Assembly: GCA_021154945.1 (NCBI GenBank)
Contig: JAJNQF010000352.1
Coordinates: 1 to 11,464, forward strand
Length of the DNA: 11,464 bases
Direction of reading: 5' to 3'
From: Sphingomonas sp.
GTDB lineage: Bacteria > Pseudomonadota > Alphaproteobacteria > Sphingomonadales > Sphingomonadaceae
The notes beneath the pieces are model-generated. The model searched no databases. It was given only the letters and a program-made list of their open reading frames with translations, and was not told where the DNA came from. The position numbers and the translations under genes are program-made. Within the stretch, counting starts at the first letter, position 1, and every line of letters begins with the position of its first letter. Below are positions 8,354 through 11,464 of the stretch, piece by piece.

Positions 8354-8668
8354 CTACTTTTTTCTTCGCGGTAGCGTGCGGCGACCCGCGGTCGCGGCGG
8401 ATGCGGGACGAACTGACGGGGCGCCGGGCTTGAGGTCTTTCGTAGTGGGTTCGAGCCCCTCGTCCCAGGTGAAAAGCTGGCCGATCGGCACGCGAAGCGC
8501 CTTGGCGATCCTCGCCACGTTCTCGATCGAGACGTTGCGCAATCCCCGCTCGATTCCGCTCATGTACGTCCTATGCAAGCCGCACTCGTCGGCGAAACCC
8601 TCCTGAGAGAATCCCCGCTCTCGCCGCAGTTCGCGTACCCGCTCTCCGAACAGCCTCTTGACCCCCAC
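8354..8668 (-). CDS. XRE-family helix-turn-helix transcriptional regulator
   Basis: A 104-residue DNA-binding protein. Residues 8-63 form a standard Cro/C1-type HTH domain: GERVRELRRERGFSQEGFAD, CGLHRTYMSGIERGLRN, then SIENVARIAKALRVPIGQLF. The remaining 40 residues are a basic, proline- and alanine-rich tail of unknown role. Small proteins of this type include phage-like repressors and the controller proteins of restriction and defence operons. The GTG start at 8668 is the only in-frame start after a stop codon; a GGAGGA lies rather far (17 bases) upstream. It is the first minus-strand gene after the IS, followed by a 484-base gap and then TIR. Regulation of the TIR and TPR-PIN genes is plausible from position but unproven. 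An imperfect palindrome at 8710-8734 could be its own operator. Confidence 0.88.
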   Translation of the reverse strand: MGVKRLFGERVRELRRERGFSQEGFADECGLHRTYMSGIERGLRNVSIENVARIAKALRVPIGQLFTWDEGLEPTTKDLKPGAPSVRPASAATAGRRTLPRRKK

Positions 8669-8709
8669 ACGGGCGAGGGTTGAGTTCCTCCGCGCAGGGG
8701 TCTACAGAC

Positions 8710-8734
8710 TTTACGTCAACAGCTTTTGAGTAAA
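8710..8734. repeat. Imperfect palindrome upstream of the XRE gene, possible operator
   Basis: Arms TTTAC-G-TCAA and TTGA-GTAAA form 9 pairs with one bulged G around a 6-base centre, 42 bases before the XRE start codon and 17 bases outside the IS left end. Size and place suit an XRE dimer site. It is imperfect and occurs once, so support is weak. Confidence 0.3.
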
Positions 8735-8751
8735 CTCCTGCCTGGGGTTGA

Positions 8752-8777
8752 GAGGTATTGCCAAATCCTGTGGATCG
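8752..8777 (+). repeat. IS left terminal inverted repeat
   Basis: It begins GAGGTATTGCC and ends CTGTGGATCG, reading inward. It matches the right repeat at 21 of 26 positions, with the inner 10 bases identical. It ends 10 bases before the transposase stop codon at 8788. Similarity stops outside 8752 and just inside 8777. Confidence 0.85.
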
Positions 8778-8787
8778 GCAGCCGTGA

Positions 8788-10044
8788 TCAGGCGGCGCGC
8801 TCTCCCTTGCTCTCCACGCGAACTCCGTCGCGATACTTGACACCGTGAGCGACGAGCGGGAGGAGCTGCGAGCCGTCCAGCCGTCGCCACCGCGCCTGCG
8901 CCATCTCCAAGAGCTTGAAGGCCATCGTGATTGCCTTCGTTCGCGATCCAGCTCCCTTCGTCACCCGCTGCCGCAGGCGGACGGTCGCGAATGGCGACTC
9001 GACCACGTTGCTCGTCCGCAGGTGCTTCCAGTGCTCCGCCGGAAAGTCGAAGAAGGTCAGCAGCTTCTCCCAGTCGCGGCGCAGCGACTCGATCGCCTTC
9101 GGGTACTTGGTGCCGTACTCGGCCTCGAACTCCTTCCCGGCGCGCTCGGCGTCCGCGCGTGTCTCGGCGCCCATGATCTCGTGCAGTCCTTCCTTGGCGC
9201 GTCCCTGCAAGCGCTTCGGTAGCTTGTCGAGCACGTTCGCCAGGCGATGGACCCAGCACCGTTGCTCTCGCGTCTCCGGCCACACGTCGCGCACCGCCGC
9301 CCAGAAGCCCAGCGCGCCATCGCCGACCGCGACCACCGGCGCTCGAAGACCGCGTCTCTTCAGCCCGCGCAGGACCGCCGCCCAGCTCTCCTTGCTCTCG
9401 CGATAGCCGTCCTCGACCGCGATCAGCTCCTTGCTCCCGTCAGCGCGTGCGCCCAGGATGATCAGCAAGCACACGCGATCGTCTTCGAGCCGAACGTTCA
9501 CGTGGATGCCGTCGCACCACACGTACACGTACTCCCGATCCGACAGATCGCGCTGCTGGAAGGCTCGGTGCTCCGCCTCCCACTGGCTCGTCAGCCGCGT
9601 GATCGTCGTCGCCGAGAGCCCTGCCGCGTCCTCTCCGAGCAGCGCCGGAATCGCTTCGCGGAAGTCTCCCGTCGACAGCCCGCGCAGGTACAGGATCGGC
9701 AGCACCTCATCGACCTTCGGCGAGCGCCGCATGTACGGCGGCAGGATCTTGCTCGTGAAGCGCTGCCGCACGCCGTCGCTGTCCTTGCGGCGGTCGTTCA
9801 CTCGCGGCGCCGCGACCTCGACCGTCCCGGATCCCGTCACAATCGTCCGCACTCGCGCCCGGCCGTTGCGGACCACCATCGCCAGACCGCTCTCGTCGCG
9901 CTCCCCGCTGTGCGCCGCAACGTACTCGGCCACCTCCGCCTCCAGCGCGGCCCTCAGCATCCGGCGCGCGCCCTCGCGCGCAAGATCCTCCAGGCTCAGC
10001 CGATTCCCCTCGTCCTCGTTCCCTCGCTCGACTACTCTCAGCAC
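8788..10044 (-). CDS. IS256-family (mutator type) DDE transposase
   Basis: An intact 418-residue transposase, full length for the family, which cuts and joins the IS ends. The N-terminal part (about 1-110) holds the DNA-binding region, with RVRTIVTGSGTVEVAAPRV. The RNase H-like catalytic core has the triad D178 (VYVWCDGIHV), D242 (VAVGDGALGFW) and E349 (TSNVVESPFATVRLRQR). The family signature CWVHRLANVLDKLP lies at 263-276, inside the helical insertion between the second Asp and the Glu. The GTG start at 10044 has an AAGGAG site 10 bases upstream, which is part of a large fold-back structure that may restrain translation. With all catalytic residues and both ends present, the copy looks able to move. 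Confidence 0.95.
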   Translation of the reverse strand: MLRVVERGNEDEGNRLSLEDLAREGARRMLRAALEAEVAEYVAAHSGERDESGLAMVVRNGRARVRTIVTGSGTVEVAAPRVNDRRKDSDGVRQRFTSKILPPYMRRSPKVDEVLPILYLRGLSTGDFREAIPALLGEDAAGLSATTITRLTSQWEAEHRAFQQRDLSDREYVYVWCDGIHVNVRLEDDRVCLLIILGARADGSKELIAVEDGYRESKESWAAVLRGLKRRGLRAPVVAVGDGALGFWAAVRDVWPETREQRCWVHRLANVLDKLPKRLQGRAKEGLHEIMGAETRADAERAGKEFEAEYGTKYPKAIESLRRDWEKLLTFFDFPAEHWKHLRTSNVVESPFATVRLRQRVTKGAGSRTKAITMAFKLLEMAQARWRRLDGSQLLPLVAHGVKYRDGVRVESKGERAA

Positions 10045-10121
10045 GGGTGGCGTACTCCTTCCCCCTCGGCGCCAACCGAGGAGCTTGTGAATTGGTCTTC
10101 ACAAGGAAGGGTACGCCGCCC
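10045..10121 (-). promoter_or_regulatory. Fold-back structure over the transposase ribosome-binding site
   Basis: Arms 10045-10062 and 10105-10121 can pair over 17 positions with one bulged base and one G-T pair. Inside lie two more hairpins: 10064-10081 (CCTCGG/CCGAGG) and 10084-10105 (CTTGTGAA/TTCACAAG, 6-base loop). In mRNA read from the minus strand, the outer stem covers the Shine-Dalgarno (10055-10062) immediately before the GTG. IS10 and IS50 use comparable structures to block transposase translation from transcripts entering from outside. The pairing is seen in the sequence; the regulatory role is inferred. Confidence 0.6.
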
Positions 10122-10133
10122 TTCTCACGTTCG

Positions 10134-10159
10134 CGATCCACAGCTTTCGGTCATACCTC
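10134..10159 (-). repeat. IS right terminal inverted repeat
   Basis: On the minus strand it begins GAGGTATGACC and ends CTGTGGATCG, pairing with the left repeat at 21 of 26 positions. It lies just outside the fold-back structure, about 90 bases from the transposase start. Confidence 0.85.
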
Positions 10160-10173
10160 GTCTTCCTCCCTTG

Positions 10174-10196
10174 CGGAGCCTCCCTCGCAGGCTCCG
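10174..10196. repeat. 8-bp hairpin outside the IS right end
   Basis: Perfect arms CGGAGCCT and AGGCTCCG surround a 7-base loop, 14 bases beyond the IS. No T tract follows on either strand, so it is not a standard terminator. The 10160-10378 stretch also has a 10-base direct repeat (CGTGCCAGCG at 10195 and 10236) and overlapping GC palindromes near 10291-10321, but no gene. Confidence 0.4.
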
Positions 10197-10378
10197 TGCC
10201 AGCGTCCGGCAAGCATTCCGGCTCGCATGAGGCCGCGTGCCAGCGACGTTTTCTCGATGACGGGGAGGGGAGCGCAGCGTCTCGACTGCAGCGGCGCCGC
10301 TGCGGCTCCGCAGGCGGAGCGTGGCAGGCATCACCGCGATGGACGCGCCTCCGGCCAGCGCGCTAAGGAGCACGCCAC

Positions 10379-11464
10379 ATGCGCCCCGAGACCCGCACCG
10401 CGCTCCGCGCCGCCGGCATCGCGCGGCAGATCGCCGACTCGCGCCGCGGCGCCGCCGAGATCACCAGCAAAGGGGGCATCGACCTCGTGACGGCGGCCGA
10501 CGTCGCGTGCGAGGACGCGATCCGCGCCGAGCTCGCGAGCGACTTCCCGGCGCACGCGATCGTTGGCGAGGAGCGTGGCGGCACGCCGGTCCTGGGCGCG
10601 CCGTACTGGCTGGTCGACCCGATCTGCGGCACGCGGCCGTTCGCCTCGGACGTGCCGCTCTACTGTACCAACGTCGCGCTGGTCGAAGAGGGCGTCGTCA
10701 CCGTGGCGGCGATCGCGATCGGTCGCAGCGACGAGATCCTGTGGGCGGAGCGCGGCGCCGGTGCGTGGCTGCGCACGGTGGCGGGCGACCGGCCGGCGCG
10801 TGCCGGCGCGGGCAGCGACACCGTGTGGTTCAGCGGCCGCGAGCCGCAGGCCGCGGCGATGGTGCGCGACGCGCTCGTCGCGGCGCGCTGGTACGTCTGG
10901 CAGTTCTCGTCGACGCTGTCCTACGTCTACCTCGCGACCGGCCGCGTCGCGGGCATCGTGCACACGGGGACCTCGCCGGTGCACACGGCGGCAGGGGCGC
11001 TGGTCGCGGCGGAATCGGGCGCGCTGGTGACGGACCTCGAAGGACACCCCTGGAGCGTCGGCGCGACGGGGGTGCTCGCGGCGGCGACGCCGGAGCTGCA
11101 CGCCGAGCTGCACGCGCTCGCGTCGGGCGCCGCGCGCCAGACGCCGCTGCGCGGCTTCGACCACCTGGCGCTCACCGCGGCCGACCCGGAACGCACGCTC
11201 GCGTTCTACCGCGACGTGCTCGGCGCCGTCGTGCTCTACGAGGAGGAGTGGCGCGCCGGGCGGATCCCGGTGTTCGTCCTGCAGCTCGGCGGCAACCGCA
11301 TCAACGTCCACCCCGGCCGAGCGCCGGTCGCGCCGCACGCCGCCTTGCCGACGCCTGGATCTGTCGACCTCTGCTTCCGCTGGGACGCGCCGCTCGAGGA
11401 CGCGATCGCCCTGCTGGCACGCCATGGCGTCGCGGTCGAGGAGGGGCCGGTGCCGCGCCCCGCC
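10379..11464 (+). CDS. Inositol-monophosphatase-like domain fused to a glyoxalase/VOC domain (3' end cut)
   Basis: 362 residues are visible and the gene runs off the right edge. The ATG has an AAGGAG site 7 bases upstream. Residues 1-250 follow the inositol monophosphatase family: KGGIDLVTAAD (31-41), IVGEER (61-66), WLVDPICGTRPFA (77-89) and SSTLSYVYLATGRVAGIVHT (177-196). This family removes phosphate from inositol phosphate, histidinol phosphate, PAP or similar substrates using metal-bound Glu and Asp. Here the second Asp of the usual DPIDGT is Cys (C83), and the Asp of the later WD motif appears as His (H202, TSPVHTAAG), so activity is doubtful or altered. Residues 257-362 are a VOC domain resembling GLOD5-type glyoxalase proteins: FDHLALTAADPERTLAFYRD, NRINVHPG, PGSVDLCFRW and VEEGPVPR. 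The codon use is GC-rich like the left flank, suggesting chromosomal DNA. The substrate is unknown. Confidence 0.85.
   Translation, partial: MRPETRTALRAAGIARQIADSRRGAAEITSKGGIDLVTAADVACEDAIRAELASDFPAHAIVGEERGGTPVLGAPYWLVDPICGTRPFASDVPLYCTNVALVEEGVVTVAAIAIGRSDEILWAERGAGAWLRTVAGDRPARAGAGSDTVWFSGREPQAAAMVRDALVAARWYVWQFSSTLSYVYLATGRVAGIVHTGTSPVHTAAGALVAAESGALVTDLEGHPWSVGATGVLAAATPELHAELHALASGAARQTPLRGFDHLALTAADPERTLAFYRDVLGAVVLYEEEWRAGRIPVFVLQLGGNRINVHPGRAPVAPHAALPTPGSVDLCFRWDAPLEDAIALLARHGVAVEEGPVPRPA

Larger units (their letters stand above)
8752..10159 (-). mobile_element. Complete IS256-family insertion sequence (1408 bp)
   Basis: The element is defined by 26-bp terminal inverted repeats (8752-8777 and 10134-10159, 21 of 26 identical) enclosing one intact transposase gene on the minus strand. 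The length of about 1.4 kb, the single mutator-type DDE transposase and the repeat length all fit IS256 relatives, which normally leave an 8-9-bp target duplication. The 9 bases outside the left end (TGGGGTTGA) and the right end (GTCTTCCTC) do not match, so one flank may have been lost by recombination or deletion. The ends are set by repeat similarity and could be off by a few bases. Confidence 0.85.

Noticed and set aside
8446..8464. tRNA T-arm-like sequence (GTGGGTTCGAGCCCCTC) in the XRE gene, possible second att site
   Set aside because: The stem has a T-T mismatch, no acceptor, D or anticodon arm fits around it, and it lies in frame inside the XRE coding region. It does not match the tRNA-Lys fragment.
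9247..10230. Plus-strand open frame opposite the transposase (327 codons)
   Set aside because: It is an antisense shadow extending through the IS end, and the transposase on the other strand has full catalytic motifs.
10331..11425. Minus-strand open frame opposite the phosphatase-VOC gene (364 codons)
   Set aside because: It is Arg- and Val-rich antisense of a gene with clear motifs on the plus strand.

Overview
This is a mosaic window from a high-GC bacterium. The flanks (about 1-2700 and 10380-11464) have the GC-rich third positions typical of Myxococcota, other deltaproteobacteria-like lineages or high-GC proteobacteria; the exact lineage cannot be read from the sequence. The middle (about 3100-8350) is visibly less GC-rich, with many AT-ending codons, and looks acquired.

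Left block (1-2740, all minus strand): a chromate-resistance operon read right to left as chrB (regulator), chrA (efflux permease) and an MFS transporter cut by the window edge. chrB and chrA overlap by 4 bases. An 18-bp palindrome, 31 bases before the chosen chrB start, is a good operator candidate.

Junction (2755-3345): no protein gene. It holds the 3' half of a tRNA-Lys(CTT) on the minus strand (3061-3103) with no matching 5' half, which is the usual footprint of a tRNA-integrating element. By the usual geometry the chromosome lies to its left and the element to its right.

Middle block (3346-8668, all minus strand): in transcription order, a small XRE-family regulator, a 484-base gap, a small stand-alone TIR-domain protein with an intact WxxWE motif, and a 1268-residue protein with an N-terminal helical region, a long TPR solenoid, a GreA/GreB C-terminal-like domain and a C-terminal PIN-like nuclease domain. 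A candidate NAD-cleaving enzyme beside a candidate RNA-cleaving sensor protein, on a probable island with a regulator, reads as an antiviral or other conflict system. This is the most interesting part of the window.

IS block (8752-10159): a complete IS256-family insertion sequence with 26-bp imperfect terminal inverted repeats, an intact DDE transposase on the minus strand, and a long fold-back structure over the transposase ribosome-binding site. No target-site duplication is visible, so the flanks may have been rearranged. The IS lies just upstream of the XRE gene.

Right block (10379-11464, plus strand): an inositol-monophosphatase-like domain fused to a glyoxalase/VOC domain of the GLOD5 type, running off the window. 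Two expected metal-binding aspartates in the phosphatase half are replaced by Cys and His.
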